Source: Marinomonas polaris DSM 16579
GTDB lineage: Bacteria > Pseudomonadota > Gammaproteobacteria > Pseudomonadales > Marinomonadaceae
Direction: 5' to 3'
Assembly: GCF_900129155.1 (NCBI RefSeq)
Contig: NZ_FQVF01000028.1
Location: 1-53,597 of the forward strand
DNA length: 53,597 bases
Positions within the stretch are counted from its first letter, which is position 1. Every line of letters starts with the position of its first letter. The notes under the pieces are model-generated. The model was given only the letters and a program-made list of their open reading frames with translations. It was not told the origin of the DNA and searched no databases. Shown here piece after piece: positions 36,570-45,244 of the stretch. The translations under genes were made by a program, and so were the position numbers.

Positions 36570-37154
36570 GTGGCAGGTTTCAGATTATTAGTAGGCTTGG
36601 GGAATCCAGGCAGCGAATACGAGAACACTCGCCACAATGCAGGCGCTCAGTGGATTGAGGCATTGGCTCGTCAGAGCCAATGCTCTCTTCGTTCTGAAAA
36701 AAAGTTTTTTGGCCAATTTGGCAAAGTTTATATAGCTGGTGAAGAATGCTATCTCCTTATTCCCACCACCTATATGAATTTAAGCGGTAAAGCGGTTCAG
36801 GCCGTCTGTCAGTTTTATAAAATCCCTCCTGAAGAAATCCTTGTTGTTCACGATGAGTTAGACATCTCCCCAGGTACCGTCAAATTAAAACAAGGCGGTG
36901 GGCATGGTGGTCACAACGGATTAAAAGACATTATTTCAAAGCTGGCGAACAATCGAGAATTTGGTCGCCTCAGAATAGGCATCGGACATCCTGGTCATGC
37001 AAGCCAAGTTGCCAATTACGTTCTGAAAAAAGCCGCTCCAGACGATTACACGAAAATAGAACAAACAATCGACGAATCATTACGCTATGTGGATGACATC
37101 GTTCGCGGCAATCTAAATGTCGTAATGAATCAGCTACACAGCTTCAAAGCATAA
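36570..37154 (+). CDS. pth: Peptidyl-tRNA hydrolase
   Basis: Pth recycles peptidyl-tRNA. The signature VGLGNPGSEYENTRHNAG holds the catalytic His; TYMNLSGKAV, VVHDELDISPG and GGGHGGHNGLKDI are all present. 194 residues. The start is GTG at 36570 with AAGG eight bases upstream. It lies 21 bp after rplY. Confidence 0.97.
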   Translation: MAGFRLLVGLGNPGSEYENTRHNAGAQWIEALARQSQCSLRSEKKFFGQFGKVYIAGEECYLLIPTTYMNLSGKAVQAVCQFYKIPPEEILVVHDELDISPGTVKLKQGGGHGGHNGLKDIISKLANNREFGRLRIGIGHPGHASQVANYVLKKAAPDDYTKIEQTIDESLRYVDDIVRGNLNVVMNQLHSFKA

Positions 37155-37179
37155 TCACTTAATTATTAGGAATCTCACT

Positions 37180-38271
37180 ATGGGTTTTAATTGCGGCATC
37201 GTTGGGCTACCTAACGTTGGTAAATCGACTCTATTTAATGCATTAACCAAAGCAGGCATTGGCGCAGAAAACTTTCCGTTCTGTACTATCGAGCCAAATG
37301 CTGGCGTTGTTGCTATGCCAGACCCTCGCTTAGACGCACTAGCTGAGATTGTAAAACCTGAACGTGTTTTAGCGACTACAATGGAATTTGTTGATATTGC
37401 CGGCCTTGTAGAAGGTGCTTCAAAAGGTGAAGGCCTTGGCAACAAGTTCCTAGCTAACATTCGCGAAACAGATGCCATTGCTCACGTAGTTCGCTGTTTT
37501 GAAGACGATAATGTTATTCATGTTTCAAACCACGTGAATCCAAAACTAGATATTGAAGTTATTAACCTTGAGTTGATCTTTGCTGATATCGAATCCATCG
37601 ACAAACAACTACTCCGCACAGCAAAAAATGCCAAAAGCGGCAACAAAGAAGCTATTGCTCATAAAGCATTCTTAGAAAGCATTAAAGAACATCTAGAAAA
37701 CGGCTTACCTGTACGCTCTATGGAAATGTCTGACGAACAGAAGAAAGAAGTTCGTTCATTGCACCTGTTAACAACTAAACCAACCATGTACATCGCTAAC
37801 GTTGCTGAAGATGGTTTTGAAAATAATCCACATCTTGACCAAGTACGCGCAATCGCAGAAGCAGAAGGAGCAATGGTGGTTCCTATCTGCAATCAACTTG
37901 AAGCGGAAATTTCTGAGCTTGATCCAGAAGAGATGCAAGAGTTCCTTGACGAGATGGGCATGGAAGAACCAGGATTGGATCGAGTGATTCGTGCGGGCTA
38001 TGAATTGCTAGGCCTTCAGACCTACTTCACAGCGGGTGTAAAGGAAGTACGTGCTTGGACAGTCAAACAAGGCGCAACAGGCCCACAGGCTGCTGGAGTG
38101 ATCCACACAGACTTTGAAAAAGGTTTTATCCGTGCGGAAGTTATCAGTTATAACGATTTCATCCAATACAAGGGTGAAAGTGGCGCTAAAGAAGCAGGGA
38201 AATGGCGTCTTGAAGGAAAAGACTACATAGTAAAAGACGGCGATGTAATGCATTTCCGCTTTAATGTTTAA
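37180..38271 (+). CDS. ychF: Redox-regulated ATPase YchF (OLA1 family)
   Basis: YchF is a ribosome-associated TRAFAC-class NTPase preferring ATP. G1 is GLPNVGKSTLFNAL, G3 is DIAGLVEGASKGEGLGN, and the specificity motif reads NVAEDG instead of NKxD, as expected for an ATPase. A C-terminal TGS domain is present (about 280-363; GVKEVRAWTVKQG). 363 residues. It is the last gene of the lbcA-to-ychF run, 25 bp after pth. Confidence 0.97.
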   Translation: MGFNCGIVGLPNVGKSTLFNALTKAGIGAENFPFCTIEPNAGVVAMPDPRLDALAEIVKPERVLATTMEFVDIAGLVEGASKGEGLGNKFLANIRETDAIAHVVRCFEDDNVIHVSNHVNPKLDIEVINLELIFADIESIDKQLLRTAKNAKSGNKEAIAHKAFLESIKEHLENGLPVRSMEMSDEQKKEVRSLHLLTTKPTMYIANVAEDGFENNPHLDQVRAIAEAEGAMVVPICNQLEAEISELDPEEMQEFLDEMGMEEPGLDRVIRAGYELLGLQTYFTAGVKEVRAWTVKQGATGPQAAGVIHTDFEKGFIRAEVISYNDFIQYKGESGAKEAGKWRLEGKDYIVKDGDVMHFRFNV

Positions 38272-38300
38272 CAGATAATGAAACATTTTTAGAAAAACAC

Positions 38301-38329
38301 TTGACCCATTAACAGGTTATATGAATAAT
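38301..38329 (+). promoter_or_regulatory. Sigma-70 promoter of the tRNA operon
   Basis: TTGACC and AATAAT are separated by exactly 17 bp. They are followed by ATCGCGCCAC, a GC-rich discriminator typical of stringently controlled stable-RNA promoters. The predicted start is about 50 bp before the first tRNA. Confidence 0.78.
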
Positions 38330-38385
38330 ATCGCGCCACAGAGGCAGTAGATCAATTTGTATAAACTGTTTTTGTGTCAGTCTGT

Positions 38386-38460
38386 TGGGGTATAGCCAAG
38401 CGGTAAGGCAACGGGTTTTGATCCCGTCATGCGTAGGTTCGAATCCTTCTACCCCAGCCA
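38386..38460 (+). tRNA. tRNA-Gln(UUG), copy 1
   Basis: The 75-nt cloverleaf has acceptor TGGGGTA/TACCCCA, anticodon stem ACGGG/CCCGT with loop TTTTGAT (anticodon TTG), T-loop GTTCGAATCC and an encoded CCA end. It is identical to copies 2 and 3. Confidence 0.97.
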
Positions 38461-38470
38461 ACAGACTAAA

Positions 38471-38547
38471 GGCTATGTAGCTCAGTTGGTTAGAGCACAT
38501 CACTCATAATGATGGGGTCACTAGTTCGAATCTAGTCATAGCCACCA
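38471..38547 (+). tRNA. tRNA-Met(CAU), elongator, copy 1
   Basis: The 77-nt cloverleaf has acceptor GGCTATG/CATAGCC, anticodon stem CATCA/TGATG with loop CTCATAA (anticodon CAT) and an encoded ACCA end. It closely resembles E. coli elongator tRNA-Met. It lacks the three G-C pairs of the initiator anticodon stem. Confidence 0.96.
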
Positions 38548-38558
38548 ATTCGATATGT

Positions 38559-38633
38559 TGGGGTATAGCCAAGCGGTAAGGCAACGGGTTTTGATCCCGT
38601 CATGCGTAGGTTCGAATCCTTCTACCCCAGCCA
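38559..38633 (+). tRNA. tRNA-Gln(UUG), copy 2
   Basis: This 75-nt gene is identical in sequence to the first Gln copy, including encoded CCA. It lies 11 bp after the first tRNA-Met. Confidence 0.97.
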
Positions 38634-38665
38634 TCGATATATTATTAGTAATAAATTACAGTTAA

Positions 38666-38742
38666 GGCTATGTAGCTCAGTTGGTTAGAGCACATCACTC
38701 ATAATGATGGGGTCACTAGTTCGAATCTAGTCATAGCCACCA
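38666..38742 (+). tRNA. tRNA-Met(CAU), elongator, copy 2
   Basis: This 77-nt gene is identical to the first Met copy. A 32-bp AT-rich spacer separates it from the preceding tRNA-Gln. Confidence 0.96.
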
Positions 38743-38764
38743 GTTTAAAAAAGAAATCCTTTAT

Positions 38765-38839
38765 TGGGGTATAGCCAAGCGGTAAGGCAACGGGTTTTGA
38801 TCCCGTCATGCGTAGGTTCGAATCCTTCTACCCCAGCCA
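38765..38839 (+). tRNA. tRNA-Gln(UUG), copy 3
   Basis: This 75-nt gene is identical to copies 1 and 2 and is the last gene of the array. No clear Rho-independent terminator is seen in the next 110 bp. Confidence 0.97.
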
Positions 38840-38886
38840 TCTATGTAAATATTCTTCACAATACGTCATCTCTTCTCCTTATTTCA

Positions 38887-38915
38887 TTGGTTTTTACTTC
38901 TCTTCAACCTATAAT
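38887..38915 (+). promoter_or_regulatory. Sigma-70 promoter candidate for the OMP gene
   Basis: TTGGTT and a consensus TATAAT are 17 bp apart, ending about 38 bp before the ATG of the outer-membrane protein gene. Confidence 0.55.
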
Positions 38916-38953
38916 TAGACAAAATTTATCCACTCGATATATGGACACTAATT

Positions 38954-39553
38954 ATGAAATCAGCTCTTTTACTTTCGACTGCTTTGTTGGCAAGTGCCGC
39001 TCATGCTGATGTGCTTGGTTTAACCGCTGAAGCTGGCTCCTACATAACCAATGACGGCGAAGACTTTAACACCTACTTTGGTGTTGCAGTAGAACACCCA
39101 ATCCCACTGATTCCTAACTTCCGTATTCAACACCAAGATTTAGAAGGTAAAGTAGGAAGTACAAAAATTGATACGTCCTATAATGACTACACACTTTATT
39201 ACGAATTCCTAGACGGCCTTTTATGGCTAGACCTAGACGCAGGTATTACCTTGCGCAGTATCGATGGCTCTATCGGCTCAACCGATGTGAGCGATTCCTA
39301 TCCGCTAGGCTATCTATCTGCTTACGTTACCTTCCCAGGTACAAGCCTGTCTGTCGGTGGTGAATTGAAAACTGGGGGCGGTAGCGATGCCAACATTACT
39401 GATACAACCTTTAAGATTAAATATCAGGCTCTATACTTCGCAGGCTTAGAAGCAGGCTACCGCAAGGTTAGCGAAAACATCGACGACATCGACGGCTCAT
39501 CATTTGATGTTGACTTTACAGGTGTATTTATTGGCGCCTTCGTAGACTTCTAA
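38954..39553 (+). CDS. Outer-membrane beta-barrel protein of unknown role
   Basis: The 199-residue protein has a Sec signal peptide (MKSALLLSTALLASAAHA, cleavage before DVLGLT). The mature part alternates polar and hydrophobic residues and ends in Phe (FVDF), as in barrel proteins recognised by BAM. Segments such as GDLPDGxxL-like LYYEFLDGLLWLDLDAGITLR and AGLEAGYRKVSENIDDIDG fit a small gammaproteobacterial OMP family (the TIGR04219-type, by memory). Function is unknown. It is single, after the tRNA array and convergent with clpB. Confidence 0.8.
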   Translation: MKSALLLSTALLASAAHADVLGLTAEAGSYITNDGEDFNTYFGVAVEHPIPLIPNFRIQHQDLEGKVGSTKIDTSYNDYTLYYEFLDGLLWLDLDAGITLRSIDGSIGSTDVSDSYPLGYLSAYVTFPGTSLSVGGELKTGGGSDANITDTTFKIKYQALYFAGLEAGYRKVSENIDDIDGSSFDVDFTGVFIGAFVDF

Positions 39554-39597
39554 TTATTAGCTCTCTAGGCTCTAATCTTAGCCACTAGTTTTCAAAA

Positions 39598-39638
39598 TAA
39601 AAATCCCGCTGAAATCAAAATATTTCAGCGGGATTTTT
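39598..39638. terminator. Terminator between OMP gene and clpB (convergent)
   Basis: AAATCCCGCTGAAAT... and ATTTCAGCGGGATTT form a 15-bp stem around CAAAAT, with a T6 run on the plus strand and an A-rich left flank. It is suitable for both convergent genes. Confidence 0.93.
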
Positions 39639-39668
39639 TACATTATTTGTAAAATATTAAATCTAATA

Positions 39669-42251
39669 CTATTTAGCTTTAGAGAAGCTAATCACGCCTT
39701 CAGAAACATCCGCAACAATACTATCTCCCGTAACAAAATGTCCTGATAGCAACTCATTTGCCAGTGGGTTTTCTATCCATTTCTGTATCGCACGTTTCAA
39801 TGGACGAGCACCGTATACAGGATCATAACCCACCTCAACCAACTGATCGGACGCGGCATCCGTTAATACCAACGACATCCCCATTTCAGCCAGTCTATCA
39901 TTCAAATGCGAGAGCTGAACTGTAGCAATACCTTTAATTTGCGACTTCATCAATGGATGGAAAACAACGGTCTCATCGATACGGTTAATAAACTCAGGAC
40001 GGAAGTGCATTCCAACCACCTCCATCACTTTTGCTTTAATTTCTTCATATTGATCAGCAGACCGATACTCTTGAATCAAATCAGAACCCAAGTTCGACGT
40101 CATGACAATCACAGTGTTTCTAAAGTCCACAGTACGTCCTTGCCCATCGGTTAATCGGCCGTCATCCAGAACCTGCAAAAGAATATTGAAAACATCAGGA
40201 TGCGCTTTCTCCACTTCATCCAGTAATAACACTGAATAAGGTCGGCGTCTTACCGCTTCAGTCAGATAACCACCCTCTTCATAACCCACATAGCCTGGAG
40301 GCGCACCAATCAAACGAGCAACAGAGTGTTTTTCCATAAATTCAGACATATCGATTCGAACCATGGCCTGTTCAGTATCAAAAAGGAACCGCGCCAGAGA
40401 TTTACATAACTCAGTCTTACCCACTCCTGTAGGGCCCAAGAAGAGGAAAGAGCCATTAGGTCGATTAGGGTCAGACAAACCGGAGCGAGAGCGACGAACT
40501 GCGTTAGAAACAGCTAAAACGGCTTCATCCTGACCCATAACAGATTCATGTAACGCATCTTCCATACGCAACAATTTATCACGCTCTCCTTCAAGCATTT
40601 TATCTACCGGAATACCTGTCCATCGCGAAACGACCGTCGCAATCTCTTCCTCGGTAACACGTCTTTTCAGCAATCGCGTTTCTGTGGTTTCTTCCGCCTT
40701 ACTGGCTTTTTCTATTTCAGCCTCTAACATTGGAATTACACCATATTGGAGCTCTGACATTTTCGCTAAATTGCCACTACGGCGAGCTTCTTCCATTTCA
40801 TGACGCACGGTTTCAAGATCTTCTTTAAGTTTTTGAGCACCTTGCACTGCAGCTTTTTCGGCATTCCAGATCTCTTCTAAATCAGAAAACTGTTTCTGCA
40901 AGCTATCAATTTCAACATCCAACTCCTCCAAGCGAAGCTTGGACGCTTTATCTTTTTCTTTTTTAAGCGCTTCTTTTTCAATCTTCAATTGAATCAAGCG
41001 ACGCTCTAAACGATCCATGTCTTCTGGCTTAGAATCCATTTCCATGCGAATGCGACTACCAGCCTCATCAATCAAATCAATCGCCTTATCCGGCAATTGA
41101 CGATCTGTAATATAGCGTTGCGAAAGCTTGGCGGCTGCAATGATGGCAGAATCGGTGATATCAACACCATGATGGACTTCGTAGCGCTCTTTTAGACCAC
41201 GTAAAATAGCAATGGAATCCAATACACTTGGCTCTTCCACCAGCACTTTTTGGAATCGTCTTTCCAATGCCGCATCTTTTTCAATGTACTGGCGATATTC
41301 ATTCAATGTTGTCGCGCCAACGCAATGTAACTCGCCACGAGCAAGAGCAGGTTTAAGCATATTGCCGGCGTCCATTGAACCTTCAGACTTACCTGCACCA
41401 ACCATAGTATGAATTTCATCAATAAATAAAATCACTTGGCCTTCTTGCTTAGCAAGCTCATTAAGAAGGGTTTTTAGACGCTCCTCAAACTCACCTCGAT
41501 ATTTAGCACCAGCAATCAAAGCGGCCATATCAAGAGACAAAACTCGCTTATTTTTCAGACCTCCAGGCACTTCGCCGTTAATGATTCGCTGCGCCAAGCC
41601 TTCGACAATAGCGGTTTTACCCACACCAGGCTCACCAATCAAAACAGGGTTATTCTTACGACGACGCTGCAAAACTTGAATAGTACGGCGTATTTCGTCA
41701 TCTCGACCAATAACCGGATCAAGTTTTCCTTCCGCTGCTCGTGCTGTTAAATCGACGGTATACTTGTCTAACGCTTGACGGTTTTCTTCTGCATCTGGAT
41801 CATTCACAGAATCACCACCTCGAATACTATCAATTACCACTGCGATATCTGCCTTAGTGACACCACTTGCTTTTAAACTTTTTGCAAGGTCATCTTTACC
41901 ATCAAACATCGCCATCAACACGAGCTCAGAAGATATATATTGATCTTTTCGCTTCTGCGCCTCTTTGTCAGCTAAGTTAAGCAATCTACCCAACTCCGGA
42001 GACATCTGCACATTGCCGTCGTGATCATTTACTTTTGGAAGACGAGACAATAGCTCATTGAGGCTCTCACGGAATTTAGCAACAGGAATACCTGCTTGCT
42101 GAAGAATCGGACGAGTACTACCACCCTGTTGATCCAGCAGAGCCATCATTAAATGAAGTGGTTCGATATAAGAGTGATCTTGCCCAAGTGCGACGGATTG
42201 AGCATCGGAAAGTGCTAGTTGTAATTTACTGGTTAAACGATCTATACGCAT
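39669..42251 (-). CDS. clpB: ATP-dependent disaggregase ClpB
   Basis: ClpB is the Hsp100 disaggregase that works with DnaK. The N domain is MRIDRLTSKLQLALSDAQ; the first AAA domain has Walker A GEPGVGKT; the middle coiled coil lies at about 400-530; the second AAA domain has GPTGVGKT and the sensor VMTSNLGSD. The start at 42251 (860 residues) matches family N-termini; the longer reading to 42290 adds 13 unconserved residues. It is preceded by a possible heat-shock promoter. Confidence 0.97.
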   Translation of the reverse strand: MRIDRLTSKLQLALSDAQSVALGQDHSYIEPLHLMMALLDQQGGSTRPILQQAGIPVAKFRESLNELLSRLPKVNDHDGNVQMSPELGRLLNLADKEAQKRKDQYISSELVLMAMFDGKDDLAKSLKASGVTKADIAVVIDSIRGGDSVNDPDAEENRQALDKYTVDLTARAAEGKLDPVIGRDDEIRRTIQVLQRRRKNNPVLIGEPGVGKTAIVEGLAQRIINGEVPGGLKNKRVLSLDMAALIAGAKYRGEFEERLKTLLNELAKQEGQVILFIDEIHTMVGAGKSEGSMDAGNMLKPALARGELHCVGATTLNEYRQYIEKDAALERRFQKVLVEEPSVLDSIAILRGLKERYEVHHGVDITDSAIIAAAKLSQRYITDRQLPDKAIDLIDEAGSRIRMEMDSKPEDMDRLERRLIQLKIEKEALKKEKDKASKLRLEELDVEIDSLQKQFSDLEEIWNAEKAAVQGAQKLKEDLETVRHEMEEARRSGNLAKMSELQYGVIPMLEAEIEKASKAEETTETRLLKRRVTEEEIATVVSRWTGIPVDKMLEGERDKLLRMEDALHESVMGQDEAVLAVSNAVRRSRSGLSDPNRPNGSFLFLGPTGVGKTELCKSLARFLFDTEQAMVRIDMSEFMEKHSVARLIGAPPGYVGYEEGGYLTEAVRRRPYSVLLLDEVEKAHPDVFNILLQVLDDGRLTDGQGRTVDFRNTVIVMTSNLGSDLIQEYRSADQYEEIKAKVMEVVGMHFRPEFINRIDETVVFHPLMKSQIKGIATVQLSHLNDRLAEMGMSLVLTDAASDQLVEVGYDPVYGARPLKRAIQKWIENPLANELLSGHFVTGDSIVADVSEGVISFSKAK

Positions 42252-42297
42252 GACCTGACATCCTTTGTAAAATAAGATGGAATATTTCAATTAAAAA

Positions 42298-42327
42298 CTT
42301 AATAGCCTTTAAAAATGACTTTTCAAG
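42298..42327 (-). promoter_or_regulatory. Possible sigma-32 promoter of clpB
   Basis: The minus strand has CTTGAAA, a perfect sigma-32 -35 core, 15 bp before CTATTAAG, a poor match to CCCCATNT. It is 47-76 bp before the clpB start. ClpB is heat-shock controlled in relatives, which gives the weak match some support. Confidence 0.4.
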
Positions 42328-42334
42328 ATCCTTA

Positions 42335-42352
42335 GTGTCATTTTTTTGACAC
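42335..42352. repeat. Inverted repeat upstream of clpB
   Basis: GTGTCA and TGACAC flank a run of six T. It is a perfect 6-bp inverted repeat just upstream of the putative -35 box. It may be an operator or a weak hairpin. Confidence 0.45.
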
Positions 42353-42375
42353 CCATCAATAAAACAGAGGATTAT

Positions 42376-43122
42376 CTACTCAGCAATCCAAATAACAGAG
42401 GCCATTCGCCCTGTTTTACCATCACGCCGATAAGAATAAAAACGCTCCTCATCGGTAAACGTACAATAGTCGCCACCGTATATTTGTGTAATACCTGCGG
42501 CCACTAAACGCTGTTTCGCCAATAAATACAAATCACCTAGCCACTTACCAGCTTCATCAGCAGGCTTAAAAGCCGCTTCAGCATCTGAAATAACTGACAT
42601 AAACGCCTCTCGCACCTCATCTCCCACTTCAAAAGCATTTGGCCCAATAGCCGGCCCCAGCCAAACCATAACACCGTCCTTTTCATCAAACTGCGTCAAG
42701 GTAGATTCTAAAACACCAGTACAAAGTCCACGCCAACCAGCATGAGCCACAGCTACCTGCGTCCCAGCTTGATTGCAGAAAAATACTGGCAAACAATCCG
42801 CCGTTAGCACAGCACAAACCTGATTAGCAAAGCTAGAAACAGCCGCATCAGCACTATCTGGCAAAGACTCACAAGGCAAGCAGGCCACATCCGTACCATG
42901 CACCTGATTTAGCCAAGTCATTGAATCTGGCATATCAATATAAGAAGCGAACAGTTGGCGATTCTGCTGAACCGCAGCAGGATCATCCTGTACATGAAGA
43001 CCTAGATTCAGACTATCAAACGGCACGCTACTAACTCCACCAATACGAGTGGAGACATAAGCACGAACAGATGAAGGCGCAGGCCAAGTAGGGCTAATAT
43101 AAGATGAGGCATGAGAAGACAT
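42376..43122 (-). CDS. pgeF: Peptidoglycan editing factor PgeF (YfiH, multicopper-polyphenol-oxidase fold)
   Basis: The 248-residue protein shows the family's metal/active-site motifs: NQVHG, VLTADCLPVFF and AVAHAGWRGL, followed by LGPAIGPNAFEVG and YSYRRDGKTGRMASVIWI. In E. coli it removes L-Ser-containing errors from peptidoglycan precursors (family knowledge). The ATG at 43122 has GGAG seven bases upstream and is preferred over a TTG at 43134. It is downstream of rluD, the usual order, but a terminator lies between. Confidence 0.94.
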   Translation of the reverse strand: MSSHASSYISPTWPAPSSVRAYVSTRIGGVSSVPFDSLNLGLHVQDDPAAVQQNRQLFASYIDMPDSMTWLNQVHGTDVACLPCESLPDSADAAVSSFANQVCAVLTADCLPVFFCNQAGTQVAVAHAGWRGLCTGVLESTLTQFDEKDGVMVWLGPAIGPNAFEVGDEVREAFMSVISDAEAAFKPADEAGKWLGDLYLLAKQRLVAAGITQIYGGDYCTFTDEERFYSYRRDGKTGRMASVIWIAE

Positions 43123-43136
43123 TATAATCTCCAAAA

Positions 43137-43174
43137 ATAAAAAATAAAAAATAAAAAAGGCAGCCGAAGCTGCC
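43137..43174 (-). terminator. Terminator after rluD
   Basis: GGCAGC and GCTGCC form a stem with loop TTCG on the minus strand, followed by a long T-rich tract. It separates rluD from pgeF, so pgeF depends on read-through or its own promoter. Confidence 0.88.
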
Positions 43175-43191
43175 TCTATAACACGACCAAA

Positions 43192-44175
43192 TTAGAAATA
43201 TTCAGAGTCGTTACTACCAGACTCCACCATATCTTTCTTAAGGGCGTCTAATAGTTTCTTCATATCATCTGGTAAATCAATTTCCCATTCCATCCATTCG
43301 CCAGTAATCGGATGAGACAATTCTAATTTTTTAGCATGCAATGCTTGGCGACGGAAATGACGTAGCTCATCCTGCAACTCAGGAGAACACGCCTTTGGCA
43401 TTTTCAAACGACCACCATATTGAGGGTCGCCAACCAACGGATATTGAATAAACGCCATATGAACGCGAATTTGATGAGTGCGCCCTGTTTCTAGCTTTAA
43501 ACGAATATGCGTGTGATTTTTAAAACGCTCAACTAAGCGATAATGCGTTACCGCATCTTTACCATTAACAGGCTCTACCGCTTGTTTTTGACGATTATGT
43601 GGATGACGACCGATAGGCTCATCCACAACACCACCGCCAGTCATCACACCAATAGAAACTGCTTCGTATTCACGACCCATACTACGCTCTTGCAACTGAG
43701 TCACAAGATCTGTTTGCGCAGCCAAAGTCTTAGCAACCACCATCAAACCAGTTGTTTCTTTATCAAGGCGATGCACGATACCAGCACGCGGAATATGAGC
43801 CGTCTCTGGTGCATGATGAAGAATCGCATTCATCAAAGTACCATCTCGGTTACCAACAGCAGGATGCACAACCAAACCCGCAGGCTTGTTTATGATCATG
43901 ATGTCATCATCTTCATAAACAACATCGAGATCCATTGCTTGAGCTTCATGCTCTTCTTGAGCTTCGATAACAATATCCAATGTCACTACTTCACCGCCAA
44001 ATAATTTTTCTTTTGGTTTAGTGATTTTACCATCGACCTTCAAGACACCTTCTTTGATCCAGCTCTGTATCCGCGAACGAGAATAGTCACTAAACAATTC
44101 TGTTGCGATCTGATCGAAACGGTTGCCACCCAAATCGAAAGGAACTTGGGCTTCTTTTACTATGCGCTCTGCCAT
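43192..44175 (-). CDS. rluD: 23S rRNA pseudouridine synthase D
   Basis: RluD makes pseudouridines 1911/1915/1917 of 23S rRNA. The N-terminal S4 domain (about 15-75; SDYSRSRIQSWIKEGVLKVDGK) precedes the catalytic domain with the Asp motif GIVHRLDKETTGLMVVAKT and the RTHQIRVHMAFI segment. 327 residues. It is divergent from bamD, the conserved gammaproteobacterial arrangement. Confidence 0.96.
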   Translation of the reverse strand: MAERIVKEAQVPFDLGGNRFDQIATELFSDYSRSRIQSWIKEGVLKVDGKITKPKEKLFGGEVVTLDIVIEAQEEHEAQAMDLDVVYEDDDIMIINKPAGLVVHPAVGNRDGTLMNAILHHAPETAHIPRAGIVHRLDKETTGLMVVAKTLAAQTDLVTQLQERSMGREYEAVSIGVMTGGGVVDEPIGRHPHNRQKQAVEPVNGKDAVTHYRLVERFKNHTHIRLKLETGRTHQIRVHMAFIQYPLVGDPQYGGRLKMPKACSPELQDELRHFRRQALHAKKLELSHPITGEWMEWEIDLPDDMKKLLDALKKDMVESGSNDSEYF

Positions 44176-44335
44176 ACAATGTACTTTAGTCTGTTGTTTT
44201 CAGCTCAATAAATTTATCATTGGGCTTGAATGTGAAAAAACGTGTAGCGCCTTGCACTTCATCATCTTTCGCAATATAACGCTACAAAATGCCGATTGAG
44301 GCTTACCTACTACCATATCAAGGTTTTGATTATAC

Positions 44336-45178
44336 ATGGGATTTCATCACTCGTTGCTCCGATTCTCTGGAATAGTTAGTTTTTCTTTATTCATTGTTGC
44401 CTGTTCAAGCAAACAGGTACAAGAACCAGACCTACCTGAACGCGTCTATTACGACAAAGCTCAGCAAGCTCTAAAAGAAAATCTTCCTACTACCGCCATT
44501 AAACACCTAAAAGATTTAGATTCTCGCTATCCATTTGGTGAATTTAGTACTCGCGCGGAATTAGACTTAATTTACGCACAAATGGAGGCAAGCGATTTTA
44601 TCGCAGCTCATGCATCAGCTGAGCGATTTATCAAAAATCATCCAGAACACGATTCTGTAGATTATGCTTATTATATGCGTGCTTTATCAACCTACAAAGG
44701 TGCAGAAAGCTTAATGTCTCGCTACTTAAATCTTGATCCAAGTGAAAGAGATTCGAAAGAACTTGCCAAAGCATTTAATGAACTTGCAGATTTTACATCT
44801 CGTTTTCCCAAAAGCACTTATGCTCCTGATGCAAAAGCACGTATGTATTATTTGCGAGAAATGGTGGCCCGTCACGAACTACAAGTGGCACGCTATTACC
44901 TTAAAAGGAAAGCACCGCTTTCTGCACTACGTCGTAGCCAAGAAGTAATTCAACATTACCCAAGCACACGCTCTGTAGAGGAAGCGCTGGCCATAAGCAT
45001 TCAATCATACAATGATTTGAAACAAACAGATTTGGCACAAACCAATCTAGCAGTATTAAAACAAAATTTTCCAAATACATCGTACATTGACAATAATGGT
45101 AACTTTGTCACCCTGAAGCTACCAAGCGATGCTGACCCCGGGTTTCTATACTGGGTTTCATTTGGTCTAATTAACTAG
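44336..45178 (+). CDS. bamD: Outer-membrane assembly lipoprotein BamD
   Basis: BamD is the essential lipoprotein of the BAM complex. The 280-residue protein has a lipoprotein signal with lipobox IVAC, then YDKAQQALKENLPTTAIKHLKDLDSRYPFG as the first TPR; RFIKNHPEHDSVDYAYYMRAL, FTSRFPKSTYAPDAKARM and VIQHYPSTRSVEEAL mark further repeats. It stands alone, divergent from rluD. Confidence 0.96.
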   Translation: MGFHHSLLRFSGIVSFSLFIVACSSKQVQEPDLPERVYYDKAQQALKENLPTTAIKHLKDLDSRYPFGEFSTRAELDLIYAQMEASDFIAAHASAERFIKNHPEHDSVDYAYYMRALSTYKGAESLMSRYLNLDPSERDSKELAKAFNELADFTSRFPKSTYAPDAKARMYYLREMVARHELQVARYYLKRKAPLSALRRSQEVIQHYPSTRSVEEALAISIQSYNDLKQTDLAQTNLAVLKQNFPNTSYIDNNGNFVTLKLPSDADPGFLYWVSFGLIN

Positions 45179-45187
45179 ATACCATCT

Positions 45188-45244
45188 AGTTAGGTAGCAG
45201 GGTACAGAGTATTTTTAGTTAGGTAGCAGGGTACAGAGTATTTT
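45188..45244. repeat. 29-bp tandem duplication at the 3' end of the GST gene
   Basis: A 29-bp unit beginning AGTTAGGTAGCAGGGTACAG occurs twice in direct succession (45188-45216 and 45217-45244, the second lacking the last base). The stop codon and last codons of the GST-like gene are in the inner copy; the outer copy repeats them beyond the stop. Confidence 0.95.

Noticed and set aside
38386..38839. Interspersed identical 75-bp repeats that could look like a CRISPR or mobile repeat
   Set aside because: Each unit folds as a tRNA with encoded CCA; the repeats are tRNA genes.
43543..44004. 153-residue plus-strand frame inside rluD
   Set aside because: Antisense shadow; His/Thr/Ile-rich composition typical of a reverse frame, while rluD is strongly conserved.
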